This document shows positions 48,321-59,057 of a stretch of 64,000 nt of DNA, in pieces; position 1 is the first letter of the stretch; each line of letters begins with the position of its first letter. The stretch lies in contig NZ_JAPVOT010000006.1 in the NCBI RefSeq assembly GCF_027257845.1, positions 175,058-239,057 of the forward strand. Reading direction: 5' to 3'. The notes beneath the pieces were generated by a model. That model was not told the DNA's origin. It searched no databases and was given only the letters and a program-made list of their open reading frames with translations. The position numbers were made by a program, and so were the translations under genes. This DNA is from Alteromonas sp. BMJM2. GTDB lineage: Bacteria > Pseudomonadota > Gammaproteobacteria > Enterobacterales > Alteromonadaceae.

Positions 48321-49313
48321 ATGGGTAAGTCAAATAAAGCCTTAGAATCAAAGTCTCAAGATGACTTAAACGTCATTGAAGTACCAGAAGAAGTTAATGA
48401 AGATGAAACAGTATCGAGTGATACTGATGCTGAAAGTAATGACACCGTTTTTAACAAAAACGAGCAACCGAAAAATTTAGACGCAACACAACTGTACTTA
48501 GGTGAAATAGGCTTCTCGCCACTGCTTACTGCAGAAGAAGAAGTATACTTTGCCCGCCGTTCACTCAAAGGCTGTGAAGCCTCTCGCAAACGAATGATTG
48601 TTAGCAATTTACGCCTAGTGGTGAAAATTGCACGAAGATATAACAATCGCGGTCTCGCCCTTCTCGATCTTATTGAAGAAGGTAATTTAGGCCTAATCCG
48701 CGCTGTCGAAAAATTTGATCCGGAACGAGGGTTTCGATTCTCTACGTACGCTACGTGGTGGATAAGACAAACTATCGAACGCGCTATCATGAATCAGACG
48801 CGAACTATTCGCCTCCCCATCCATGTTGTTAAAGAGTTAAATGTTTATCTACGGGCATCAAGAGAACTCTCGCAGAAACTTGACCATGAGCCAACCGCTG
48901 AAGAAATAGCGCTGGCACTAGACAAGCCTGTTGAAGACGTGACTAAAATGCTGCGTTTGAACGAGCGAATTACATCGGTAGACACCCCCATTGGCGGTGA
49001 AAGTGATAAAGCGCTTCTTGATATCATTGCTGATGAAAAAGAGTTCAGCCCTGAAGAGACACTTCAGGATAACGATATTAAGGGCAACATTGTTACTTGG
49101 CTTGAAGAACTAAATCCGAAGCAACGAGAAGTACTTGCACGACGCTTTGGCCTATTAGGCTACGAGCCCTCGACATTGGAGGATGTTGGTGCCGAAATAG
49201 GGCTTACACGAGAGCGTGTACGTCAGATACAAGTAGAAGCATTGCGTAGATTGCGTGACATGCTTAGCCATCAAGGGCTGTCTCTTGAGAGCTTATTTGA
49301 TCAAATGAAATAA
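48321..49313 (+). CDS. rpoS: RNA polymerase sigma factor RpoS
   Basis: The general stress and stationary-phase sigma factor, 330 residues (identical to E. coli in length). Region 1.2-2 contains [70 protein letters not shown]; region 3 [13 protein letters not shown] sequence; region 4 the helix-turn-helix in [19 protein letters not shown]. The N-terminal 45 residues are acidic and not conserved. AGGAG lies eight bases before the ATG. The 76-base gap after nlpD has an AATAAT-rich run and a small palindrome (AAGGTAACCTT). Confidence 0.97.
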   Translation: MGKSNKALESKSQDDLNVIEVPEEVNEDETVSSDTDAESNDTVFNKNEQPKNLDATQLYLGEIGFSPLLTAEEEVYFARRSLKGCEASRKRMIVSNLRLVVKIARRYNNRGLALLDLIEEGNLGLIRAVEKFDPERGFRFSTYATWWIRQTIERAIMNQTRTIRLPIHVVKELNVYLRASRELSQKLDHEPTAEEIALALDKPVEDVTKMLRLNERITSVDTPIGGESDKALLDIIADEKEFSPEETLQDNDIKGNIVTWLEELNPKQREVLARRFGLLGYEPSTLEDVGAEIGLTRERVRQIQVEALRRLRDMLSHQGLSLESLFDQMK

Positions 49314-49363
49314 ACACAAGCTAGTACTCAATTGGGAGTTAGCACGTAAAATAAGATGATAGT

Positions 49364-49404
49364 AAAATGCCGAGCTCATTTTGAAATGAACTCGGCATTT
49401 TTTT
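49364..49404. terminator. Terminator between rpoS and folA
   Basis: Stem AAATGCCGAG / CTCGGCATTT with an inner TCAT/ATGA pairing, followed by seven T's; A-run on the other side makes it usable by convergent folA. Confidence 0.9.
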
Positions 49405-49445
49405 ATAGCAGCGAAATCACTCCGAATTTGCCCGCCAATGACAAC

Positions 49446-49955
49446 CTACTTAATGTCACGCTGAAAGGTAACAAAAGTATAAGCGTGCTTATTCTTTTCA
49501 TCGCTCTTGTGTGACTCTCTTTGTGTTTCTATCCAACTTCCGCTAGCGTGAAAATCAGGGAACTGAGTATCTCCATTTACCTGTAAATCGATAAAGGTTA
49601 AATACAGCGTTGTGGCTGCAGGTAAAAATGCATCATAAATAGTTCCGCCGCCGATAACCATGACCTCATCGATATTATCGGCAGACTGCGCTTTTGCAGC
49701 TTCTAAGGCTTCAGCTTGGGTGTGCACTACTGTGGCGTCTGCCAGCGTATATTCTTTGTTGCTGGTCATTACAATATTCGGTCTGCCAGGTAACGCCCGC
49801 CCTATAGACTCAAAGGTTTTTCTGCCCATGATGACCGCCTTACCCAAGGTTACCGACTTAAAATGCTTTAAATCTGCAGGCAAATGCCACGGCATGTCGT
49901 TATCAGCGCCAATAATACGGTTTTCTGCCATGGCGGCTATCATTGCTATTTTCAT
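49446..49955 (-). CDS. folA: Dihydrofolate reductase FolA
   Basis: Regenerates tetrahydrofolate with NADPH, the partner reaction of ThyA. The active-site loop is visible: IAAMAENRIIGADNDMPWHLPADLKHFK (seen in pieces) with the conserved Trp and Asp, then GKAVIMGRKTFESIG and LPGRPNIVMTS for NADPH. The ATG at 49955 is used; an in-frame TTG immediately before it would add one residue. 169 residues, normal length (E. coli 159). Trimethoprim-sensitive chromosomal type by sequence. It follows obgE on the minus strand but is separated by a terminator. Confidence 0.96.
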   Translation of the reverse strand: MKIAMIAAMAENRIIGADNDMPWHLPADLKHFKSVTLGKAVIMGRKTFESIGRALPGRPNIVMTSNKEYTLADATVVHTQAEALEAAKAQSADNIDEVMVIGGGTIYDAFLPAATTLYLTFIDLQVNGDTQFPDFHASGSWIETQRESHKSDEKNKHAYTFVTFQRDIK

Positions 49956-49997
49956 CAATATCTCACTACAAGCATACGGTTACTAAATGATATATAC

Positions 49998-50025
49998 AAA
50001 AAAGCACGACAATCATCGTGCTTTT
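49998..50025 (-). terminator. Terminator of the rplU-rpmA-obgE operon
   Basis: Stem AAAAGCACGA / TCGTGCTTTT, 6-base loop, T-run on the minus strand, 36 bases after the obgE stop. Confidence 0.85.
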
Positions 50026-50060
50026 GCGCTTTCAACTATAAGGGCGTATTGACCTTCGTA

Positions 50061-51230
<1,170 letters not shown>

Positions 51231-51420
51231 TTATCACTCCGGGCAATGTTGCCTTGGGTTGTTGCTTAACACTAAGAACCTTTAGTTTACACCACAATAC
51301 GCACTTTCGCGTAGTAGCAAACTCAAGGATATAAAAACAAATGACGTTTAAACATTCAATGCAAATAGCGCTATATGTACATAGGCGACGTTGCTGCATC
51401 AATATAACGTCTCATAAAAC

Positions 51421-51447
51421 AAAAAACCCCGCAAACGCGGGGTTTTT
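51421..51447 (-). terminator. Terminator after rpmA
   Basis: 12-bp stem AAAAACCCCGC / GCGGGGTTTTT with a 4-base loop; on the minus strand it follows rpmA and precedes obgE by about 190 bp, so obgE depends on read-through or its own promoter. Confidence 0.9.
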
Positions 51448-51477
51448 GAAAGCTTTCTTGGCTAGTTAGCGTAATGC

Positions 51478-51735
51478 TTACTCGCCGATGATGCTTACAA
51501 ACTTACGGTTCTTCGGTCCTTTAACATCGAACTGAACTTTACCGTCTTTAAGTGCAAACAACGTGTGGTCTTTACCGATACCCATGTTGTCACCAGCGTG
51601 GAAACGAGTACCACGTTGACGAACAATGATGTTACCAGCAAGAACAGATTCACCACCAAAGCGCTTAACACCTAGGCGTTTACTCTCTGAATCACGACCG
51701 TTTTTGGTGCTACCACCAGCTTTTTTGTGTGCCAT
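51478..51735 (-). CDS. rpmA: 50S ribosomal protein L27
   Basis: Reaches the peptidyl-transferase centre of the large subunit. 85 residues, beginning [29 protein letters not shown] and containing [15 protein letters not shown], the universal L27 blocks. The N-terminal tail has no cleavable extension, unlike Firmicutes. It starts 15 bases after rplU in the same operon. Confidence 0.98.
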   Translation of the reverse strand: MAHKKAGGSTKNGRDSESKRLGVKRFGGESVLAGNIIVRQRGTRFHAGDNMGIGKDHTLFALKDGKVQFDVKGPKNRKFVSIIGE

Positions 51736-51750
51736 GTGTTCGTGCTCCTC

Positions 51751-52062
51751 TTATGCGTTGATACCAGTGATTTTCACTTCCGTGAACCACTGACGGTGAC
51801 CAGCTTGCTTACGAGAGTGCTTACGACGACGGAACTTAACGATAGTTACTTTATCGCCACGACCGTGTGTTACCACCTCTGCAGTCACCTTACCACCAGC
51901 AACGTTTGGTGTGCCGATTTTTACGTCGTCACCGTTGCTTACCATTAAAACTTTGTCGAATTCAACCGTTTCGCCTGGGGCTACTTCGATTTTTTCAAGA
52001 CGAACGGTTTGGCCTTCGGCCACACGGTGTTGTTTACCGCCACTTTGGAAAACCGCGTACAT
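51751..52062 (-). CDS. rplU: 50S ribosomal protein L21
   Basis: Large-subunit ribosomal protein binding 23S rRNA; depends on L20 for assembly. 103 residues with [37 protein letters not shown] and the basic [22 protein letters not shown] end, which is the L21 signature. It is the first gene of rplU-rpmA-(obgE) and is divergent from ispB over an unusually long 830-bp gap. A good sigma-70 promoter lies just upstream. Confidence 0.98.
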   Translation of the reverse strand: MYAVFQSGGKQHRVAEGQTVRLEKIEVAPGETVEFDKVLMVSNGDDVKIGTPNVAGGKVTAEVVTHGRGDKVTIVKFRRRKHSRKQAGHRQWFTEVKITGINA

Positions 52063-52115
52063 AGTTAACTCCGCTCTGCGTCCACTGACGCTTCAATTCA
52101 AAAAACAGGGCGCAA

Positions 52116-52144
52116 ATTCTACGTGAAACATCTGTAAATCACAA
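52116..52144 (-). promoter_or_regulatory. Sigma-70 promoter of rplU-rpmA
   Basis: Minus strand: TTGTGA, 17-base spacer, TAGAAT, followed by a GC-rich discriminator (GCGCCC), typical of growth-rate-controlled ribosomal promoters. About 54 bases upstream of the rplU ATG. Confidence 0.75.
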
Positions 52145-52892
52145 GCCCGATTCGTAGAAAAAATGATTATTTTTCCAACATGAGTTGGATTATGCCTCAA
52201 TTGCCCATTTGATGCAGCTTTCAATCACATAAATATGGATAAAAAATGAAAAAAAATGAGATGACGATGTTTTTTAAGCGTGTTTTTCTACAAATTTGCG
52301 TCGAGTCGGGCCTTGCGATCATTTTAATTGGCTAGCTTTTATCAGTACGATCCCACTAATGGGATGCTTTCTTTCACTATCGGATCCCAACATCGATCAC
52401 AAGAGATCGCGCCGGTGCACGGTTATGTAAATCGAAAACCGTTGTTTTGAAATACAGGAGTTCACTACTCGATGCAAAATCTGATTTATTTATTCTGCTT
52501 ACCCTAGACAAAAGTAGTAATTTGGTGGGAAATACGCTCACTCACCAGGTAAAAAATAGGAAAAATACGTATTTTGACAAGAAAAACGGATAAAGCCGCT
52601 AAATTTAGCAATATCTGACATTACAGTAGAAAACCTATCGTGGATGCTTGCCTTAAAAGTGTCACAAGGGAATGGTAAGAAATTATATAGGGTATTGATC
52701 CTTCATGAATAAACGGTGCGAATTGTTTGTTCATAGTCAAAGTCATGGTTTTAACCCTGAGACGCATTTTACTCTTTATATTTCAAATACGTTAAACTGT
52801 GATTTTTTGGGACAATTGGGTGGATAGTATATGGTATTAGGGTACAATCGCCTTCAATACAGCACCAATCGTAAGAGTAAGTATTTATTGCC
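52145..52892. other. Long non-coding gap rplU-ispB with several hairpins
   Basis: No supported gene. 52350-52442 holds consecutive inverted repeats: ATCCCA (52350) can pair with TGGGAT (52360), which can alternatively pair with ATCCCA (52384); CGATC/GATCG (52394/52405); ACGGTT/AACCGT (52419/52437). An AGGAG at 52456 precedes an 11-codon frame at 52472. A possible ispB promoter (TTGGGA, 17 bases, TATGGT) lies near 52808-52836. Candidate for an unannotated structured RNA. Confidence 0.5.
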
Positions 52893-53873
52893 ATGCCTAT
52901 GGATATAGACCAAATTCGCGCACTGTCTAGTGACGATATGCAAGCAGTCAACACACTGATTCAAGAGCAAGTGGACTCTGACGTTGCACTTATCAATCAA
53001 CTTGGCTTTTACATTGTTAACAGCGGTGGCAAACGCTTACGTCCTCTTCTTACGGTACTTAGCGCGAAAGCAATGGGTATTGATAATAACGATCATCATA
53101 CGCTGGCTGCTATTGTTGAGTTTATTCATACCGCCACCTTACTTCATGATGATGTGGTTGATGAATCGACTATGCGCAGAGGTCGAGAAACAGCGAACGC
53201 AGTTTTTGGTAACCAAGCATCTGTTTTGGTTGGCGATTTTTTATATACCCGCTCATTTCAAATGATGGTAAGCCTTAAGCGCATGCGAGTTATGCAGATA
53301 TTGTCTGAAGCGACAAACCAGATTGCCGAAGGCGAGGTGTTGCAGCTAATGAACTGTAACGACGCCAATACAACGGAAGCCCGTTATTTTGACGTTATCT
53401 ATGGTAAAACAGCCCGCTTGTTCGAAGCTGCCACACAACTTGCGGCAGTATTAACAGATCAAAGCGAGGCCATTGAGCACGCAATGCAAGAATACGGTAA
53501 GCATTTAGGCACAGCGTTTCAATTAGCCGACGATTTGCTTGATTACATGGCAGACAGTGAAGAGATGGGTAAAAACGCAGGTGATGACCTAGCCGAAGGC
53601 AAACCCACACTGCCCTTGCTATACGCCATGTGGCATGCCCGAAACGAGGACGATAGAACGCTGATTAGAGACGCCATCGAGCAAAGTAATGGCTTAGCTC
53701 ACTTAACTCGAATTCAAGGGATTATGGAAGCGACGGGCGCACTTGACTACACCAGACAGTGCGCACAAAACGAAGTTAACATGGCAATAGACAGCCTAGC
53801 GTCTATTCCAGATTCACAATACAAAGACGCATTAATTTCGTTAGCTTACATGTCCGTAGAGCGAACTAGCTAG
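52893..53873 (+). CDS. ispB: Octaprenyl diphosphate synthase IspB
   Basis: Builds the polyprenyl side chain of ubiquinone and menaquinone. The first Asp-rich motif is DDVVDES (Asp86, Asp87, Asp90), the second DDLLDYM near 215; GGKRLRPLLTVLSA and GEVLQLMN are other trans-prenyltransferase features. 326 residues (E. coli 323). A second ATG two codons later (52899) aligns better with the E. coli start, so the first residues are uncertain. Divergent from rplU, the standard arrangement, although the gap is long. Confidence 0.95.
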   Translation: MPMDIDQIRALSSDDMQAVNTLIQEQVDSDVALINQLGFYIVNSGGKRLRPLLTVLSAKAMGIDNNDHHTLAAIVEFIHTATLLHDDVVDESTMRRGRETANAVFGNQASVLVGDFLYTRSFQMMVSLKRMRVMQILSEATNQIAEGEVLQLMNCNDANTTEARYFDVIYGKTARLFEAATQLAAVLTDQSEAIEHAMQEYGKHLGTAFQLADDLLDYMADSEEMGKNAGDDLAEGKPTLPLLYAMWHARNEDDRTLIRDAIEQSNGLAHLTRIQGIMEATGALDYTRQCAQNEVNMAIDSLASIPDSQYKDALISLAYMSVERTS

Positions 53874-53964
53874 TCAATATAATCCATGCGCGATTATAAG
53901 CAGACTCGGTTGCTTATTCAGTATAACAGGGTAGCCATTAGTTAAGTCGCTTTTACTTATGTCG

Positions 53965-54681
53965 CTACCCTTCTAGCATATGCCCGATAATGCCCACCAG
54001 AAAACCCAATATTCCTCCTAACGGCGGTAGCCAATGATTTTCCACTCGTATTTGCGGTGCAATATCCTGAAACACCGAATACAAAATGCCCCCGGCTGCA
54101 AACACCATAATGCCGCTAGTGATGACAGGAAATTGGGCTAGATAGAAGTACCCAACTAAGCTAAAAATGGGGCCGAGCATGGCCATCAACACAAAAATAA
54201 AAATTAACTTTGTGCTGCGCTTTTTATTCTTCGGCACCATTTCACGATAAGCATTGAACCCTTCTGGTAAATTTTGTACCACAATTAACGCGCCTAACAG
54301 CATGGTTGACCCACCAAGTGCCGCTGTTGCACCTAATGCAATAGACTCAGGCACAAAGTCACTTAGCATGGCGGCAAACTGACTGCCTGCGGTCTTCTTT
54401 TTCGCTAAATAGATATCAAGAAACATAAACGCGAGTGCGCCGCAGATGAAACACGCTATTGCTGCAAAAAGAGAGAGATTCTCTACCCCCTTTGGCACAA
54501 GCACTAGCCCTACCGCCGATATCAAAGCCCCTGCCCCTAAGGCCAAAATACCATGGCGTATCTCCTGCTCTCGCCACTGAGGCTGAATATGCTCATAGGT
54601 GGCCAGTACGGCTCCTGCTGGCATAGCTAGACCCGCAATGGTCACAACAATAAGTAGATTAATAATGCTGGCGTCGAACAT
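53965..54681 (-). CDS. ZIP-family metal transporter homologue
   Basis: A 238-residue membrane protein with about seven to eight helices. The fourth-helix motif reads QNLPEGFNAYREM in place of the HNxPEG of ZupT and other ZIPs, so one metal-binding His is replaced by Gln while Asn, Pro, Glu and Gly remain. The second-half segment FAAGGILYSVFQDIAPQ keeps part of the TM5 pattern. Most likely it moves divalent cations, with specificity uncertain. It stands alone, convergent with ispB and downstream of pepQ on the same strand. The C-terminal end (GGILGFLVGIIGHMLEG) is typical of ZIP proteins. Confidence 0.72.
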   Translation of the reverse strand: MFDASIINLLIVVTIAGLAMPAGAVLATYEHIQPQWREQEIRHGILALGAGALISAVGLVLVPKGVENLSLFAAIACFICGALAFMFLDIYLAKKKTAGSQFAAMLSDFVPESIALGATAALGGSTMLLGALIVVQNLPEGFNAYREMVPKNKKRSTKLIFIFVLMAMLGPIFSLVGYFYLAQFPVITSGIMVFAAGGILYSVFQDIAPQIRVENHWLPPLGGILGFLVGIIGHMLEG

Positions 54682-54759
54682 AAATTTGCGCTTCCAATGT
54701 GCGTGTTAAAGGGGCTTATTGACTCGGTTACACCTGTTGATATCTATGAAAGCCAACCA

Positions 54760-54783
54760 AAAAGAGCAGCGATTCGCTGCTCT
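54760..54783 (-). terminator. Terminator of pepQ
   Basis: 9-bp stem AGAGCAGCG / CGCTGCTCT, 3-base loop, followed on the minus strand by a T-run; 26 bases after the pepQ stop. Confidence 0.85.
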
Positions 54784-54808
54784 CTTTCAATGTTTGTGAC
54801 TAGGCCGT

Positions 54809-56170
<1,362 letters not shown>

Positions 56171-56324
56171 TTACTGACGTTCACTCTTGTACGAGTATAC
56201 CATGAGCCTGTGCTCTTATTTATACCCCTACGATAAACTGCAGCCCAGCAGTGTTAACTTGCCACCTGAGCTGTGGCGTTAATGGTACAGCCAAGTTCGA
56301 TTGACCTAAAAGCTGACAGCGCCC

Positions 56325-58433
56325 TTATTTTGGCGCTAACTGCATAACACCGGTCACTGGATGTGTACTCACCGCGTCTGCCGATGGGATCATATCCGAG
56401 GTAAGCTGAGGAAATATGTTATTGCTGCTGCCAAGCTGCTGCTCGTATATATGTTGATACGTCATTACCGCTTTTACGTAAGCGCGGGTCTCTTTGTAAG
56501 GGATATTCTCAATCCAGATGTCCACCGGCAGCGCTTCATTCACGGGCAGCCACTCTAACACCTTTCTCCACCCGGCATTGTAAGACGCCGATACCAGTAC
56601 CGGGTTATTATCCAGTTTATCCATCAAATAGCGCAGGTACTGCACGCCGTACTCTACGTTCTCATTAACATCAAAAAGCTGACTGCGACTGACTTTAGTT
56701 TGCGCTACATATTTTGCCGTGCCGGGCATTAACTGCATTAATCCTGCGGCGCCAACAGGCGATACAGCATCACTTCTAAACGAACTCTCTCGCCGAGCAA
56801 TAGCCATCGCAAACGAGGTAGAGATATTGTGTGCTTCTGCCTTTTCACTAAAAACGTCGTTAAAGGCAAGAGGGAAGCGTCGCTCTACATCATCCCAATA
56901 GCCACTTCTCGCAAAACTGTTAATTGCTTGGTCGTACAACCCCCACTCATAGGCCAGTATCCCTGCATCAGTTATCTGATCGTTCGGGATGTGACTTAGC
57001 AAGTAATACCACTCTCGCCTTGCTTCAGTCGCGCGGTCAAGACGAAAAAACTCCACTGCCCGCAAGGTGGCCGGTGTTACTGCAAGCTTGGCAATAGCGT
57101 TGCTATTTTTAGGTGCTGGATTGTTTTTAAGCGATGGAGAAGTGTTGATATGCGCACTTGCCATAAACCCATAGTAGTGACGCTCTTGTGCTAGCTGTTG
57201 ATAAAGCACGGCGGCGCGCATGGGCTGCTCTGATTGTTCTAGCGACCGCGCAAGCCAATACCGATAGTTGGCTTTACGTTGTAATGCTTCTGGCGCGTTT
57301 TCAATAATTCGAATGACCTCGTCAAACTGCTTTGTACGAAGAAGGTGAGATACATGCCACAGGGTTATGTCTTCGTTAGCGCCGGGCGCATCTGCCTTCT
57401 CTAGCCAATCATGAGCCTGTGGTGACTTATCTAATGTGTAGCTAAGGGCAATTGCACGATTGATTACATGGCGCTGCGCTGCCGAAAATATCTCTTTTTC
57501 GTCATATCTCTCATATACATTTGCAGCTAGTGTAGGCTGTTGCCACGCCAGTTTTTCAAGAGACCATACCAGCGCTTCTCGCTCGCTCTGAACGTTCTTT
57601 AAGGGAAATAGCCTACTTTGTTGAACACTGCTGACATTGCGTGTAACCGATAACCAGATATCAGCAATATACTGTTCGCTTGCGGGAAGCTGGCGCTTTA
57701 GATAAGGAATAATGCGTCTGTTCTTTTCTTTAGCCGCAATTTCAATGCGCTTAATCACCATAGCAGGCGACATTAATCCTGCTTTTTTCCACTTTGCAAA
57801 AAGCGGATCGCATTCATCAGGTTGAGACTGACCGTGCAGCCACAGGGTGTCTACTTCTCGCAGTACTTGCTTTGCTGGCTCGCCATTTTGTAAACGGTAG
57901 TTAAGTGAAATACAGGTAAGTTTTGCCCCCATTCCGCTACTATAGCTGTCGAGAAAGGCCTGTTGGTGATTGCGTTTGGCCAAATAATTAAGCCATTTGT
58001 ATCGCAAGCCATAGCTCACTGGCTGCCCGCGGTAGTCGTGCAGAAACTGCTTCACGTCGCGCTTTGTGCGAATAGACATGGTGCGCTCTAGTTTTAAGCG
58101 CAGTAAATAAGGGTACAGGGGATAGTCTGCCAGTGCGTAAATTTCACCGTCGAAGTCGTTAATACGACGACGTGAATACGTACGCAACTTTTCTTCTAGC
58201 GTAAGAAAGTGCTGGCGTTTTTCAGCGTAGACGTCTGGCGGCAAGGTGAGTGATTGGGCTTGCGTGTGCTGCTGAGCAGCATGTAAAGAAGAAAATGGCA
58301 GTGCACAGAGCACTAGCATAGCGCAATTTAATAAAAAAACGGCCCGCAATAGTTTATTAGCCCGCAATGCGTGTAAGCCAAAAGCGGTGTCGCGAAGACG
58401 ATATACGCGCGACCAATAGTTATATGTAGACAC
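56325..58433 (-). CDS. slt: Soluble lytic murein transglycosylase Slt
   Basis: Periplasmic enzyme cutting the MurNAc-GlcNAc bond with 1,6-anhydro formation. A helical superhelix domain occupies about 60-520; the C-terminal lysozyme-like domain has the catalytic Glu in MAIARRESSFRSDAVSPVGAAGLMQLMP, then YLMDKLDNNPVLVSASYNAGW and ETRAYVKAVMTYQHIY. Signal peptide at about 30-53 (LLRAVFLLNCAMLVLCALPFSSLHA). The frame can start at a TTG at 58463; I choose the GTG at 58433 because AGGGGG lies six bases before it. 702 residues against 645 in E. coli. Anhydromuropeptides made here are the likely substrate of the AmpG-like transporter at 21.9 kb. Confidence 0.93.
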   Translation of the reverse strand: MSTYNYWSRVYRLRDTAFGLHALRANKLLRAVFLLNCAMLVLCALPFSSLHAAQQHTQAQSLTLPPDVYAEKRQHFLTLEEKLRTYSRRRINDFDGEIYALADYPLYPYLLRLKLERTMSIRTKRDVKQFLHDYRGQPVSYGLRYKWLNYLAKRNHQQAFLDSYSSGMGAKLTCISLNYRLQNGEPAKQVLREVDTLWLHGQSQPDECDPLFAKWKKAGLMSPAMVIKRIEIAAKEKNRRIIPYLKRQLPASEQYIADIWLSVTRNVSSVQQSRLFPLKNVQSEREALVWSLEKLAWQQPTLAANVYERYDEKEIFSAAQRHVINRAIALSYTLDKSPQAHDWLEKADAPGANEDITLWHVSHLLRTKQFDEVIRIIENAPEALQRKANYRYWLARSLEQSEQPMRAAVLYQQLAQERHYYGFMASAHINTSPSLKNNPAPKNSNAIAKLAVTPATLRAVEFFRLDRATEARREWYYLLSHIPNDQITDAGILAYEWGLYDQAINSFARSGYWDDVERRFPLAFNDVFSEKAEAHNISTSFAMAIARRESSFRSDAVSPVGAAGLMQLMPGTAKYVAQTKVSRSQLFDVNENVEYGVQYLRYLMDKLDNNPVLVSASYNAGWRKVLEWLPVNEALPVDIWIENIPYKETRAYVKAVMTYQHIYEQQLGSSNNIFPQLTSDMIPSADAVSTHPVTGVMQLAPK

Positions 58434-58463
58434 AAAAAGCCCCCTACCCTGAAATGAACTCAA

Positions 58464-58988
58464 CTTGTTTTAAACTAGCTTTGCACTAACGTGGAAAACG
58501 CCGAGTTACTCGTTATACCTAACTCATAGAAATGGCAATGGCCGTTCATGAGTGGCATATGTTGCTGTGATAACCGCATTAATACCGCATATGTAATAAC
58601 TAGCTGTGTACTTACTTAATGGTTAGTAAACACTTTATGAAAGCGCGATAAACGCCTAGCAAAAGCTACGTAATGCGAGATAACAGCTTGGCTCCATGCC
58701 ATTGAAGATGTTGTGCCGACTGCCTCTATTCATGTTTTACATCGTTAGCAATGCTTTACAAACATAGGCAGACTTATTGTCGATTATTCTTATATTGGAT
58801 TGGCGCTTTGCGCTGATTATGCTCATTATACAACCACCAATACCGAAATGAAGCGTGAATTCACTATTTACTCTTGAATTTAAGTCATCCGACCACTACC
58901 TTATGACACATTGAAACAGATGTTTGAATTTTTGTTGAAATTTTGTGTGGCTTTGTAAAACCTGTAGCCACCCTAACGCGTTAGTAAA
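58464..58988. other. slt-fadB divergent intergenic region
   Basis: No gene is supported in about 525 bases. It carries the PsrA-like box at 58913 and the left arm of the inverted repeat at 58981. The rest is AT-rich without clear repeats. Confidence 0.5.
58913..58926. promoter_or_regulatory. Candidate PsrA operator upstream of fadBA
   Basis: GAAAC-AGAT-GTTTG fits the published PsrA pattern (G/C)AAAC-N2-4-GTTT(G/C). PsrA is the fatty-acid-responsive repressor of beta-oxidation genes in Pseudomonas and Shewanella. It lies about 130 bp upstream of fadB. Confidence 0.45.
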
Positions 58989-59028
58989 TTGATACTGCCC
59001 TACAACACAGTTGGATTTAATTTACTAA
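58981..59028. repeat. Perfect 10-bp inverted repeat in fadB leader
   Basis: TTAGTAAATT (58981-58990) and AATTTACTAA (59019-59028), 28 bases apart, ending 29 bases before the fadB ATG. Could be an operator pair or a leader hairpin. Confidence 0.85.
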
Positions 59029-59057
59029 CATCCTGGCCAATGCCGAAGGAGATGATA

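Noticed and set aside
52472..52507. 11-codon frame after AGGAG in the rplU-ispB gap
   Set aside because: Too short to support as a gene; mentioned only as part of the gap description.
52705..52827. 40-codon plus-strand frame upstream of ispB
   Set aside because: Weak ribosome-binding site, no recognisable features, and it overlaps the probable ispB promoter.
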